Assembly (NCBI GenBank): GCA_032871835.1 | Contig: CM065300.1 | Coordinates: 196,001-260,000 of the forward strand | Source: Dipteronia dyeriana | Taxonomy: Eukaryota; Streptophyta; Magnoliopsida; Sapindales; Sapindaceae | DNA: 64,000 nt | Direction: 5' to 3' | Part shown: in pieces, positions 36,335 to 47,552 of the stretch | Numbering within the stretch: the first letter of the stretch is position 1 | Layout of the letters: every line of letters starts with the position of its first letter | The notes under the pieces: generated by a model | Seen by the model: the letters and a program-made list of their open reading frames with translations, nothing else | Database searches by the model: none | Told to the model about the DNA's origin: nothing | Program-made: the position numbers and the translations under genes

Positions 36335-36801
36335 ATGGATTCTATATATATCATATGTAAGGCGGAAAGTACTAATGAGAGGTATAAGGCGCGATTAATC
36401 GCAAATGAAGAAACTTATTCTTTGGAAGTAAAGTTTTATTCTATACGCCTTATTCTAGCACTAGTCACATATTTGAACCTGAAATTACATCAGATGGATG
36501 TAATGATTGTACTTCTCGATAGAGAACTAGAGGAAGAAATTTACATGGAGTTGCCTATAAATTTTTCGTTTCAAAAGATCAAGAGTGCATAAGTGTTCTT
36601 GCTTGATTAATGTATCGTTTGAAACAATCCTCTAGAAAGTGGTATCTTTTATTTCATCAAGCTGTAATGTCTTACAGATTATTGACGACTAAAGATAGCC
36701 ATGGTAAGTACACTAAACAGGTTAAGGATAATTTTTTTATTATCTATATATGTGGACTATATGTCTTGGCTAGAAATAATGAAGAGTTTGTAAAACCATA
36801 A
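36335..36801 (+). pseudogene. Reverse-transcriptase relic of the copia element
   Basis: One frame (36335-36592) reads YKARLIANEETYSLEVKFYS, IRLILALVTYLNLKLHQMDV, then LDRELEEEIYMELP. This corresponds to the copia RT segment with KARLVAKG, SIR-LLALVA, LHQMDVK-AFLNGELEEEIYM-QP. A second frame (36610-36801) reads MYRLKQSSRKWYLLFHQAV and later NFFIIYICGLYVLARNNEEF, matching L-GLKQSSRQWYLRFH and the catalytic segment. The usual YVDD aspartates are lost (ICGLYVLA). The two parts are in different frames. Non-functional. Confidence 0.85.
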
Positions 36802-38402
36802 TGAAATGGTAATTCTCAAATTTCTTTGAGATTTTATTTGAGCAATGTGGCTTATATATATTAGGAGTAATAGTTGATTCAAAATGAGCAATTATAGGCT
36901 CATAGATAATCATATTGTGAAATTACAAACTCTTATCCTCAATGTATACATTGAAACTCCATAAGTTCAAGTTATTAATTACAAGTTCCTCATGTTAGTA
37001 CCATACAGAGTCTCATGTACATTGTTATATGTACAAAGTCTATCATTAGTTATGTTGTACGATTGGTGAGTGGACACCAATATAATCCTTGATTGAGATG
37101 TTGTCAAGAGGATTATGACATACCTTGAAAGTACGACTAACTAATAAGTGTATATTGTGATATGTATAAGGCCCAATAGAAATTATGTTACAAGATTGGT
37201 AAATGTATATCAATATAATCCTAGATTGAGAGGATTATGATATAACTTTAATAGTAAGGGAATTTACCGTTAATGCTATCATATTTACACACATAATGTA
37301 ATAGAAATATGTCTGCAGGTTGAGACCAACATTCTTACACGTGCGGTCGCCTCAGTTGCTGAGATAGCAAGCTGAGATGAGACACATATATATATTAGAG
37401 AATATGTAGGATATATTCTCGCGGAGCTAGTATATATGAATATGTCGCCTTGAATTTGTCAAGATGAGGTTCACAATAAATATACTAATATATTTTAGAA
37501 CCGATCATGATAGACCCCACTATCATTGATACCTGATTCAAGCCAGATATGAGATCTTAATGTGGCGTCAGAGAGAGGCGAGCTTTTAAGAACTTAGGTT
37601 AGTCACAAGAGTTGTGGCTAGACTAAGATCTGTACAGTGAATAATATAAAGACATATGCATTCTTATTTAGAATGAAATTCACTGTTACACGTGTTTCAT
37701 ACCACGTGTGCTATTTGTGACCGATGTGGAAAATGAAAAAATGAATCCCTGCTTCCTCATTGTGTAAGTTCCATTGAAGTTTTACGTTAACTTCAAACAG
37801 TGTCCTTATGACCATTCACTTTATCTTGAAGTGACAGAATAATGTTAGCACATTTAGCGTGTTATTTATATGGCTATGATAATTCAGCCTATGAGGCACG
37901 TCTAGGGTAGCAGTTGTTCTGGAGACGGAGAGATAGAGATGAAATGGGAAGGTTTAATGAATTTTTATCTGACTTATGTATTCACCGGTCGACCAATTGT
38001 ATTTGTTATAATTGTGAATACATGAAATGTGATAAAGTCAAGCATAGCTTTTGAGGGATCAAGTATGCTTTAGACTGATAAAAATTATAAATTAAATCTA
38101 GGATACAATAATGAACAAAATTATCTCTTGTAAATAGAGAATTTACATTTGAGATTGTTAGCTCCTTTTTTTAATATATACATATATATATATATATATA
38201 TATTGATTGTTCATAGGTCACACGATGCATTTACCCGTATGAACACTTTTGATAATGACGATAATACTTGTGTTTAAAATGTTTTAAAGGCTCCTCTGTA
38301 TATATCACATCTTACACCATTTGGGGAGTGGTAGATGTTGATTAATAAGGTTGCACCTATGATGGGCTTGTGGTAGCTTAACTATGTTGGCCCCACTTGT
38401 GC
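36802..38402 (+). pseudogene. Decayed RNase H region and 3' untranslated part of the copia element
   Basis: Weak remnants of the connection/RNase H portion are visible near 36990-37100, with CATACAGAGTCTCATGTAC and a degenerate duplicate of AATATAATCCT-GATTGAGA at 37079 and 37210. No open frame. A TA-dinucleotide run is at about 38175-38201. Confidence 0.4.
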
Positions 38403-38412
38403 GAGTGGGAGA

Positions 38413-38892
38413 TGTTGATATATTTGGGTATTAGAGACCCATTATACACCCAAGTGGGCCAAGCCCATGCCTATGACATAAGCCCAATGAGCAATTTTAT
38501 GCTATATATATACATCAGTGTTAGACACATAACAAGACACACACAATAACGTGAATGTGTGTGTGGCTGTGTCTAAACATTATTGTATGTGCATGGGCAA
38601 TGCAAAGGGGTGTGTGTGTGTTGTGCATGCAATAAGGCATATGTGCATGTGTTCATCAGAGAACACAAAATACAGAGAATATACAAGTAACGGATGTGGG
38701 AGAAAATTCTTCTATAATCAAAGTGTGGGTAACATGCATTGTGATCAGAGGAGACTTTCCGATGATGTGATCGTCCTCTGACCTGTGATTCAGTTCCAGG
38801 TGTTCGATCCCGCTTCCGTTGGAATTCAGATTTTCGATGGTGAACGGTAATCCGAATTCGTTTTTGTTTATATCGAATAATATTAATTTACA
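38413..38892 (+). repeat. 3' LTR of the copia element
   Basis: 480 bp, starts TGTTGATATATTTGGG and ends ATTTACA. It is followed by the target duplication ACTAC. Confidence 0.93.
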
Positions 38893-39143
38893 ACTACTAT
38901 CTTATATTATTTAAACTCAAATAGTTTTACAGAAATACCGCTTTTATATTGTTTATATAAAAAATGTTACTCTTACCGTTACCGTTACCGTTACCGTTTA
39001 TACTGTTATATGAAAATACAGTTGAGTTAAATATATGTGAATTTATAAAAATAAAAATAAAAAATCGTTTTGGCTCATCGTTCTTACTGTTATTGTTACT
39101 GACCTAACTGGGATTCTGTGTGCATACATACTGTTATTGCCGC

Positions 39144-39228
39144 GTCACACAGGTACTTGTGACATACTGTTGCTGCGTCACACAGGAAATTGTGGCATAC
39201 TGTTGCCGTGTCACACGAGTACTTGTGA
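39144..39228. repeat. Second cluster of GTCAC...GTGAC units
   Basis: Three units begin at 39144, 39177 and 39209. The middle one is mutated (ends TTGTGGC). It is the counterpart of 28903-28994. Confidence 0.9.
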
Positions 39229-39796
39229 CTCCATGGAACATGAGCTAACTGATATATCGAATACTTGTTATTACTGTATATAAATGTGTATACTGTGTTT
39301 TAAATGAAGCTTTTGTTCACCAATTTGTTTATTATTAATGTTTGTGAAAATGATATTGAGTTTAACAGTTGAAAACATTGTTTATGCTTATAAGCTTATG
39401 CTTGTATTTTTCATCGATATCAATTGTCATGCATTAATTTATTTACCGAGTTGACAGCCCACCCCTCTTCACCACCATTTTACAGAGTAGTACCGGTTTA
39501 TGTGAGATGGGTAATTAGAGTCAATGCTTCAGTACCAGATTTGATCGCTAGAGTCTATTTTCTTATATCATGTTACCTTGAGAACATTGTTAGTTTTACA
39601 TTATTGGATCTTTCGTATTGTAAGGATTGGATTTTATTAAACGGTTATTTTGGAGGTTATATTTGAATTATTCATGAATAAATCCTTTTTTTTGTGAATG
39701 TCTTCAGTCTTTATAGTGGTAAGCTTGGAAGATTTACATATTTATGACCGAGTATCATCCTAATCCGTTGGTATCGGATTTAGGGTGTTACATTTT

Positions 39797-40496
39797 GGTA
39801 TCGGAACCCGAAACCCGAAACCCGAAACCCGAAATCCGGAACCCGGAACCCGAAACCTGGAACCCAGAACCCGGAACCCGGAACCCGGAACCCGAAACCC
39901 GGAATCTGGAATCTGGAATCCGGAACCCAGAATCCGAAACCCAGAACTAGAACCTGGAACCCGGAACCCGGAACCCGGAACCCGGAACCCGGAACCCGGA
40001 ACCCGGAACCCGGAACCCGGAACCCGGAACCCGGAACCCGGAACCCGGAACCCGGAACCCGGAACCCGGAACCCGGAACCCGGAACCCGGAACCCGGAAC
40101 CCAGAACCCAGAACCCAGAACCCTGGAACCCGGAACCCGGAACCCGAAACCTGGAACCCGGAACACGGAACCAGGAACCAGGAACACGGAACCCGGAACA
40201 CGGAACACGGAACACGGAACACGGAACACGGAACACTGAACACAGAACACGGAACACGTAACCCGTAACGGAACACGTAACCCGTAACGGAACACGTAAC
40301 CCTTAACGGAACACGTAACCCTTAACGGAACCCGAAACCCGGAACCTGGAACATTGAACACTGAACCCGGAACCTGGAACCCGGAACCCGGAACACGGAA
40401 CCCGGAACACGGAACCCGGAACACGGAACTTGGAACACGGAACACGGAATAGGAAACACGGAACACGGAACACGGAACCCGGAACCCGGAACGATT
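39797..40496. repeat. GGAACCC heptanucleotide minisatellite, ~700 bp
   Basis: It begins inside the primer-site-like sequence TGGTATCGGAACCC and runs for about 100 units. Variants form domains: GAAACCC at the left, pure GGAACCC at 39960-40100, GGAACAC from about 40160, and a 21 bp higher-order unit (AACGGAACACGTAACCCKT) at 40254-40330. Because 7 does not divide by 3, every frame reads a 7-residue repeat, so the long open frames on both strands are artefacts. Confidence 0.95.
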
Positions 40497-42137
40497 CCAA
40501 CTTGTATTTGATGTTTGTGTTTAAAAGATTTCAATTTGTTTTTTAAATTGATATATATATAACAGAAGTTATGATTTCATAAATAGAAATGATTATATGA
40601 TATATGTGAAAACCAAAACAAGCTTTTATAAACATTTTAGTCATTTCAATCAAGGATAATATTAAAGTTTTTAAGAGATTAATTTTAGGTGTTCTAACAT
40701 TTTGTTATTGGACTTGGTGGGCCTAATGAATCTAGCCCCCACAATTTCAAATTGCAATTTTTTAGCCAAAACTGAGTTTTGTAACTGGGCTTATTGGACC
40801 GTAAAGCTAACTCCCAAAACCTCATTTCTCTTTCCAAAGACAACCAAGGATGGAAATTGTTCTTACCTTTTTTACAAAAAATGTAATCAAACCTTATAGG
40901 GACAACACAACTTTGGAACTATCTAAGGCATATGTACAATTATTTTAATCTTTTTAATGGCTTAAGTGTAATATTGGAATGGTAAACAAAATACTAATAT
41001 AGGATATATAGTATAGAGGTATTAATATCGACACTCTTTAAAAAAACAATTATATAAACTGGATTCAAAAAATAGTTATATTAACATGAAAGAATTGCAT
41101 GCCCAACAACAAATCAAACTCAAATTTCAAAATCAAACTTTATTGTATGACTCTCAATAAATCAGCCATTTTATTATATAAGTCATAAATCACTCAACAA
41201 CAAGTTCCTAACTATAACATAATCATTGATCAACAATCTAAAAATGAGTAATCAAAAATAACAGATCATTTTCATTAACTATAACATAGCCAACAAAGTT
41301 AGATATAATATCAATTTTATTAAGTTATACTACTTCTACAGCAGCAGATAAGATGATGCGATAAAACTCAAAGAACAAATCAAAACACACATAACTCACA
41401 TTGACAAAATTAACAGCCACAGTCCATAAATTAAGAAAAATACCTTTAGAACTCATAAAAGGAAAAATACCTTTGAAATATACAATGCATATGTACTATA
41501 GAAATACCAAAGACCCTACAAAACCTGGAAAACAATAAATAAAACCAATTTAGAACTCTTGTAAACAAACAAAGTTACAAAAATTATGATCTCTAATAAG
41601 AATTAATGATGGAAAAGGTAAAACAAATACGACCATACTATACCAAAAAAAAACAATTCAAACAACAGAAATATAATAACCCGATAATCTAAAAAACCCC
41701 AAAAGTCTATGTAATCAATGTGGCCATAAAAGGAAAAACAAATACAAAAAATCCAAAAAAAAAAAGTAAATAGCTTAAAACTGAGTACCAACACACAAAA
41801 AAAAAAAAGAAGTTTTGAATACATACACTTGCACAATTACATCAAATACAATCATTTTATTAATTAAATTACCAAAACAATATTTATATTATTCATATCA
41901 AAATTTTCCCCAAATAAAATTTCAACTACTCACGTCATTATTTTTCTAATAGAAATTATACATTACTCATGACATCAATATTTATGCAAAAGAAGACAAA
42001 CAATTAACCGAAATTGCATCAAAGAAAACATACAAATATTCACATTTACAAGGCACTTCAACCCATAATTTCTCTAATATAATTACCTATAACACATTAA
42101 TACCGCATTACAAACCACTCAACTTAAAAGTTTAATC
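40497..42137. other. AT-rich intergenic DNA
   Basis: No gene, terminal repeat or RNA gene recognised. Long A-rich stretches on the plus strand (about 41100-41900) create low-complexity open frames on the other strand. Confidence 0.5.
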
Positions 42138-42384
42138 ATGCATGTATTGGGTTGAAACAATTAGTCAAATTGAATACTTACAAACCAAAGGGAAAAGGGA
42201 CAAAGTTCGAACACTTTTACTTTAGGGTAATTATATAACTCCCACACATACACATACTACCATGAAAATAATTAAAGATAAGGGACGTATGTATTGGGTT
42301 CAAGCAATTAGTAAAATCGAATACTTGCAAATCAAAGGGACAAAGGACAAAGTTCAAACACTTTTACTTTAGGGTAATTATAAA
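42138..42384. repeat. Direct duplication of ~100 bp before the telomere-like block
   Basis: 42138-42242 and 42286-42384 share TGTATTGGGTT, AATTAGT-AAAT, GAATACTT-CAAA, GGACAAAGTTC-AACAC and TTTTACTTTAGGGTAATTAT. The second copy runs into the telomere-like repeats. Confidence 0.8.
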
Positions 42385-42682
42385 CCCCAACCCTAAACTC
42401 TAAACCCCAACCCCCAAACCCTCAACCCCCGAACCCCCAAACCCAAACCCCCAAGTCCTAAACCTCAAACCCACAAACCCAAAACCCCTAACCCCCAAAC
42501 CCAAACCCGAAATCCCAAACCCCCAAACCCAAACCACCAAACCCTTAACCCCTAAACCCCAACCCCGGTACCTAAACCCCTAAACCCTAAACCCCGAACC
42601 CCGAACCCCGAACCTCGAACCCCGAACCCCGAACCCTAAACCCTGGACCCTGGACCCGAAACCTCAAACCCCAAACCCCAAA
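42382..42682. repeat. Degenerate telomere-like (CCCTAAA-type) block
   Basis: About 300 bp of CCCTAAA, CCCCAAA, CCCAAAC, CCCCGAA and CCCTGGA units, related to the plant telomere heptamer CCCTAAA but heavily varied. Interior position, so an interstitial block or an independent C-rich minisatellite. Confidence 0.85.
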
Positions 42683-43845
42683 GGTAGAATACTGTATATA
42701 TTTTTTGTTTAGCAAAGAAATAATGCCTCCATAATTTTGCTCAAATTTCCCTTACTAGCCTCCATAAAGTTGTTTTTCTATCTAAACTTATAAAATTACA
42801 AATAACTTTTAACATGGGATGATTTCACCATTTTAAGTTGCTCATTGGCAAAAATAATGGTAAAATTGTGTTATGGTAAGAAATATGCTCTTCGTAATTT
42901 TTCGGTCAAATTTCCTTTACTAACCTCAACAAAAATTCATAATTTGCAAGAAATTTAAATTTGCCTAGAATTTTTAACAAAGGTAGAACACACCATATTA
43001 AGTGGTTCCACGAATTTTTTTTGGATAAAATCACATTTTCTAATGAATATGCGCCACGTAATTTTCCAGTCAAATTTTCCATGCACACACGCTTACGGGT
43101 CGGATACTTCGTTATATATAGAATATGCTTCACTAATAATGTTTTTATGTAAAACAATAAAAAATACATTATTCTACACATACGTGGAGTTTAAGGTAAT
43201 TTTAAGACAATCTAACCCAATTAGAAGTGTTTAGAAACTACTTTCTTCCAAACTCTGTGCTAAATGTTTGGAAACATTTTTTTCAATACGTTATACAGAA
43301 TGTTTTGAAGAAACTATCTAAACACTGTAAGAGCGTTTGGAAAAATCCTTCTAAACATCTTTAGGAGTGTTTAGGATAGATTACCACAATTTGACTTTGT
43401 AGGATAGATTATTTTTTATTGTTCTACAAAAAAACATTATTAATAAAGCATATTCTATAACGAAATATGCAACCCGTCAGCATTTGTACATGGAAAATTT
43501 GACTAGAAAATTACGTGGAGCATATTTCATATTAAAATTTTTGTAAATTATGAATTTTTGTTGAGGTTAGTAAATGAATTTTGACCGAAAAATTACGATG
43601 AGCATATTTCTTACCATAACACTATTTTACAATTATTTTTGTCACTTAACAACTTAGAATGATGAAATCATCCCATGTTAAAAGTTCTTTGTAATTTTAA
43701 AAGTTTTGACAGGGAAACAACTTTATGGAGGCTAGTAAGAGAAATTCGAATGAAATTTTAGAGGCGTTATTTCTTTACAAAAACCCACCTTTTGAACTTT
43801 AATTTGATAAAAACGAAAAATACATACAGTATTCTACCTATATAT
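42683..43845. repeat. Inverted repeat, ~0.5 kb arms around a ~180 bp centre
   Basis: The left arm 42683-43200 (GGTAGAATACTGTAT, GCCTCCATAAAGTTGTTT, CATGGGATGATTTCACC, GAGGTTAGT complement, ACGGGT-GGATA...) is the reverse complement of the right arm 43384-43845. The centre 43201-43383 contains AACCCAATTAGAAGTGTTTA, whose inverted copy lies at 43846-44037. The arms are imperfect. This may be a fold-back or long-terminal-inverted-repeat transposon; no protein is coded. Confidence 0.85.
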
Positions 43846-44037
43846 AAAATTACAAGGAATTTCAAGACATTCTAACCCTCCTAAAAGTGTTTAGAAAGCT
43901 TTTTCCAAACACTCTTTACGATGTTTAGATACTTTCTTCTAAACATTTTGTATAACGGTTGGAAAAAAATGTTTCCAAACATTCAGCACAGAGTTTGGAA
44001 GAAAGTAGTTTCTAAACACTTCTAATTGGGTTAGATT
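43846..44037. repeat. AGTGTTTAGAAA repeat block, copy 1
   Basis: CTAAAAGTGTTTAGAAAGC...TTTGGAAGAAAGTAGTTTCT...TTCTAATTGGGTTAGA. It is the inverse of 43201-43383 and also occurs in direct orientation at 50518-50698 and 51184-51365. Confidence 0.85.
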
Positions 44038-44890
44038 ATTTTAAATCATGTAAATCTAAAACAATTTAAATGAATGAAATATAATTATACATAACTCCAA
44101 AAAAAAATTATTAACAAATATATCAAGATTTACCTTTCAAAAAAACGTGTATTAAGAGTTAAAGTAAAAATCTTTTTATTAAAACTGTATACTGTAATTT
44201 CCAAAAATTGATCCAACATCTATAACTGGCTTGATTGAACAAAATAAATATTATGGTTAATAAATATTTAAATGCAAAAACTAGGAAGAATTTGTGGGCC
44301 CAATCGTTCTTGTATGAGTTGGAAATTTTTACGGGGATCTGGACCATATTTAGCATTGATAAAAAAAAAATTTAGAAATATTTTGAGATGACTCACATAA
44401 TATTTTCTCTAGATTTTGTTTTCTAGAAGGGAAGAGATAATTTAAATTTTGAATTCAGAATAAACCTTGGTACGAAAGATAATTTATAATGTCAATTGTA
44501 AAAATATATAAAAAAGAAGTGTTGAGATAAAATAGAGTTATCACCGTCTAGATAATTGTCCATTATAATATCTTCTATATTATTATCTTCTTTTTTAATT
44601 GTTCAGATAATTCTCCTGTACTTATATATAGACTCATTGTATAAACATTCAATATACATAAATAAACTAATACAATTAGTTTGCTCTTATTCTTTTTCAG
44701 TTAATATTACATAATCGTGATACTAATTCTATTAATAGTCGTAGAAAATTACAAAAATGGAAATCTAAAATAATATTGAAACAATTCAAATTGAAATACA
44801 AAAGGTAACTATATAAAATATTTTATATTGATGGATAATAATTGGGAGAATCAATTATTAACCATATAATGTGCACCTACCCTTGATAAA
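44038..44890 (+). repeat. S1-gene upstream module, copy 1 (no coding region follows)
   Basis: This 0.85 kb module (CTAAAACAATTTAAATGAATG, CTTTTTATTAA, GGTTAATAAATATTTAAATG, TCTAGAAGGGAAGAGATAAT, TATATAAAATATTTTATATT, GTGCACCTACCCTTGAT) matches the DNA upstream of both S1 genes. Here it stops at GATAAATTCTTA, where a GAGCATCTC element is inserted and no S1 coding sequence follows. Confidence 0.85.
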
Positions 44891-44896
44891 TTCTTA

Positions 44897-45519
44897 GAGC
44901 ATCTCAAATGCAAGCGTGACTTGTGAAAAAAAGAGACGCCATGTAGGATTAATAGACATTCTTTTAAAAAACAATTCTCCAATGTAACCGTGCATATTCA
45001 ATCTCAAGTTGACATGACAAAAAAAAAATTAGACATTATCAAAACGACCGTCCACTTTCAGACGGCTTGTTGCACAAACCTTTTTTAGGCTGACTCAGCA
45101 AACATTTAAAATTGACATTAATTTTTCATCCATTTTTGGTAAGGAAATAAAATAAAAAAGAAAATAGAATGACTGAGTTTACAAACATTTAAAATTGCAC
45201 TAATTTTTTATCTACTTTTGGTAAGGAAATAAAATAAAAAAGGAAGATATTGTCAACACAACCGTCCATTTTCAGACGGCCTGTTGCACAACCCTTTTTA
45301 GGTTGACTCAAAAACAATTGATTTTTCAGCTATTTTTTGTAAGGAAAAAAAAAATAAGAAATAAAATTGGACACGTCATTAAAGCAAAATGTATTTTAAA
45401 CAGAAACATTGGAGATCAAATTTTAAGTTGATCATCTATCAAGTCTATATTTATGCTACGTAGGAAGCATGTCTCTTAACATTGTTCATACGTAATTCAT
45501 TTTTACATTGGAGATGCTC
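44897..45519. mobile_element. GAGCATCTC terminal-inverted-repeat element, copy 1
   Basis: Starts GAGCATCTCAAATG and ends CATTGGAGATGCTC, 623 bp, with TA on both sides. The interior has reiterated GACGGCYTGTTGCAC and CATTTAAAATTG units but no protein. MITE-like; superfamily unassigned. Confidence 0.7.
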
Positions 45520-46200
45520 TAATATTAGAGAGCGGTAGAGAGCAGAGGCAGAGAGCCACTCTTAATGAAAGAATATCAAAATTATATATGAGATTTTTTT
45601 TTAATGTATTAATTATGAGATTGATTCAGAGGATCTATTAATTATCCTAAAAATCCACAAAAAAACAAATGGGAGAGTCGGAGAGCCATTGTTAATAAAA
45701 GAATATCGGAATTAATTATGAGATTGATTCATCGGTTTATGGTAATATTTAATTTCTAAAAAATAAAATATTTATTAGTAACATTGAATAATGACAAATA
45801 TGGTATATATATACATATAGATAAATTAATTACGTAATTTCAAAAAAGTAAATCTAATAAAATTATATGTATGAGAAATTGAAAATTTGAAAAAAAACAT
45901 ATTATGATATATATATAATATGATTATTATTATATGTTATATTGTAGAATTTAGATATATTAGAATATGAAAAAAAAAAATCATTTGATGAAGACCACCT
46001 GTAGCAACCACACAAAAAAGTAACTATTTAAATATATTAGATATATTAGAATATGAAAAAAAAAATAAAAAAAATAAAAAAAATATATCGTCTAATGAAA
46101 ACAAAAATAAATAATGGATTGCATGGAATATATATAGAGTATTGTTACTTTCCATAAATTTAGTGTCCAGATGATGAGACATCAATATAATCCAATCATT
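45520..46200. other. AT-rich spacer
   Basis: AT-rich with an internal direct repeat (GAGAGCC, TTAAT-AAAGAATATC, ATTATGAGATTGATTCA at about 45555 and 45675). No gene seen. Repeated at about 52880-53530 in the second duplication unit. Confidence 0.6.
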
Positions 46201-46204
46201 TAAA

Positions 46205-47147
46205 TCATACAAATCTAAAACAATTTAAATGAATGAAATATAATTTTACATAACTCCAAAATATTTTTATTAACAAATATATTAAGATTTACCTTTCAAA
46301 AAACCGAGCATTAAGAGTTAAAAAAAAATCTTTTTATTAATTTCCAAAAATTGATCCAACGTCTATAACTGGCTTGATTGTAAAAAAATATATATTATGG
46401 TTAATAAATATTTAAATGCAAAAATAGTAAGGTTTTGCAGGACCAATCGTTCTTGCATGAGTTGGAAATTTTTACCGGGGATCTGGACCATATTTGGCAT
46501 TGATAAAAAAAAATATTTAGAAATATTTTGAGACGACTCACGTAATATTCTCAAAATATTTTCTCTACATTTTGTTTTCTAGAAGGGAAGAGATAATTTA
46601 AATTTTGAATTCAGAATAACACCCATGGTACCAAAGATAATTTATAATGTCAACTGTAAAAATATATAAAAAAGAAGTGTTGAGATAAAATAGAGTTATC
46701 ACCGTCCAGATAATTGTTCGTTATAATATCTTCTATATTATTATCTTCTTTTTTTAATTGTTGAGATAATTATTCTACGTGACTCATCGTATAAACATTC
46801 AATATACATAAATAAATTAATAGAATTAGTTTGCTCTCATTCTTTTTCGGTTAGTATTACATTCTATGTTTTAAGAATAATATTCGTGATACTAATTTTA
46901 TTAATAGGCATAGAAAATTACAAAAAATGGAAATCTAAATTAATATTGAAACAATTCAAAATTCAAATTCAAATTGAAATACAAAAGGTAACTATATAAA
47001 ATATTTTATATTGATGGATAATAATTGGAAGAATCAATTATTAACCATATATATGTGCACCTACCCTTGATGAATTCTTATATATGTGTACAACTTACAT
47101 ACCAAACGAGACAAGAGGTACTTGTAAGTTGTAACATTTTCACCAGC
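46205..47147 (+). promoter_or_regulatory. Upstream region of S1-family gene 1
   Basis: Module copy 2, directly ahead of the gene. ACTATATAAAATATTTTAT at about 46991-47009 is a TATA-like element about 150 bp before the ATG at 47148. This fits a plant promoter, but no other element was identified. Confidence 0.4.
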
Positions 47148-47552
47148 ATGATGAATCCTTATAAACTTCTTCTTGTGTTGATTTCGTTTTTTCTGCTTCA
47201 AGCAATATGTGAATCAGGTCTTTTCCGTGCAAAACGTACTGTCAATATCACCAATTCTATTTACAAAGATGATTTGAAAATAGATCTTACCGTTCATTGT
47301 AAATCAGGTGACGATGATCTTGGTGAACACATACTACCCTTTAAAGGTTGGTACTCATTTAGATTTCGACCATGGAGTAATACATTATTCTACTGTAGTT
47401 TTGCATGGCAAAATCAGTTCAAAAGGTTTGATATTTATGAATATAAGAGGGATCGTAATTTATGTAGTTATTGTGAGTGGTCCATAATGGAAGATGGTCC
47501 GTGTTTTAGGGCCTCTAGAGATCGATATCTAACGTGCAGAGACTGGAATTAA
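47148..47552 (+). CDS. S1/SPH-family secreted protein, 134 aa
   Basis: A small secreted protein of the plant self-incompatibility S1 homologue family. Residues 1 to about 23 (MMNPYKLLLVLISFFLLQA) form a hydrophobic signal peptide. The mature part carries the family pattern VNITNSIY, DLTVHCKSGDDDLGEH, GWYSFRFRPW, LFYCSFAWQ, FDIYEY, then LCSYCEWSIMEDGPCF and LTCRDWN, with seven cysteines, mostly in the family positions. The frame is open further upstream to 47025, but the second of two adjacent ATGs context at 47148 puts a signal peptide at the very start, so 47148 is the better start; the upstream extension has no such feature. In Papaver the founding S proteins act as pollen-recognition ligands; most homologues have unknown roles, so no specific function is claimed. 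Single exon, usual length for the family. A second copy lies 7.32 kb downstream. Confidence 0.9.
   Translation: MMNPYKLLLVLISFFLLQAICESGLFRAKRTVNITNSIYKDDLKIDLTVHCKSGDDDLGEHILPFKGWYSFRFRPWSNTLFYCSFAWQNQFKRFDIYEYKRDRNLCSYCEWSIMEDGPCFRASRDRYLTCRDWN

Larger units (their letters stand above)
30804..38892 (+). mobile_element. Decayed Ty1/copia retrotransposon with intact ends
   Basis: Two LTRs (30804-31302 and 38413-38892, about 490 bp) start TGTTGRTATATTTGGG and end TTAATTTACA. They flank a 7.1 kb interior and are bordered by a perfect 5 bp target duplication ACTAC (30799-30803, 38893-38897). The primer site TGGTATCAGAGCC is at 31304-31316 and a purine tract GAGTGGGAGA at 38403-38412. The interior once encoded gag-pol but is now full of stops and shifts; only short RT pieces are readable. 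It is nested in the gypsy-type LTR. Confidence 0.95.
27757..39508 (+). repeat. 1512 bp tandem duplication inside the LTR, split by two insertions
   Basis: 27757-29268 is repeated from 29269. Matches include AATTATGAAAATTTACA with GATGTAGG, GGACATGCTATT, and GTGGTGATAAGGTTATGA. Unit 2 is interrupted by 30144-30776 and 30804-38897. After these are removed, the GTCAC hairpin cluster lies 1146 bp into unit 1 and 1148 bp into unit 2, so both units are collinear. The far end (about 39508) is estimated from the unit length. Confidence 0.85.
26958..39792 (+). mobile_element. Ty3/gypsy-type LTR (~4.1 kb without insertions), host to two nested elements
   Basis: Starts TGTAATATCCC and ends GGGTGTTACA, complementary termini of LTR type. 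It is preceded by a polypurine tract and followed after 3 bases by TGGTATCGGAAC, a near match to the initiator-Met tRNA primer site (TGGTATCAGAGC). Removing the hAT-type element (30144-30768), the copia element (30804-38892) and their target duplications leaves about 4108 bp. The LTR itself contains a 1.5 kb internal tandem duplication. There is no coding capacity. The presence of internal-type sequence on both sides suggests a recombined or tandem arrangement rather than a plain solo LTR. Confidence 0.7.

Noticed and set aside
39760..40534. Several long open frames (up to 228 codons) with FRVPGSG-type repeats on the minus strand and TRNPEPG-type repeats on the plus strand
   Set aside because: They are translations of the GGAACCC heptamer, open in several frames of both strands; no start context, domain or conservation.
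41603..41836. 77-codon Phe-rich minus-strand frame
   Set aside because: It arises from A-rich plus-strand sequence; resembles a membrane segment only by composition.
42382..42682. A true chromosome-end telomere
   Set aside because: Only degenerate units, about 300 bp, with unrelated sequence on both sides.
47025..47147. Upstream ATG start for the S1-family gene
   Set aside because: The frame is open, but the 41 extra residues would place the signal peptide internally; the ATG at 47148 gives the normal family layout.
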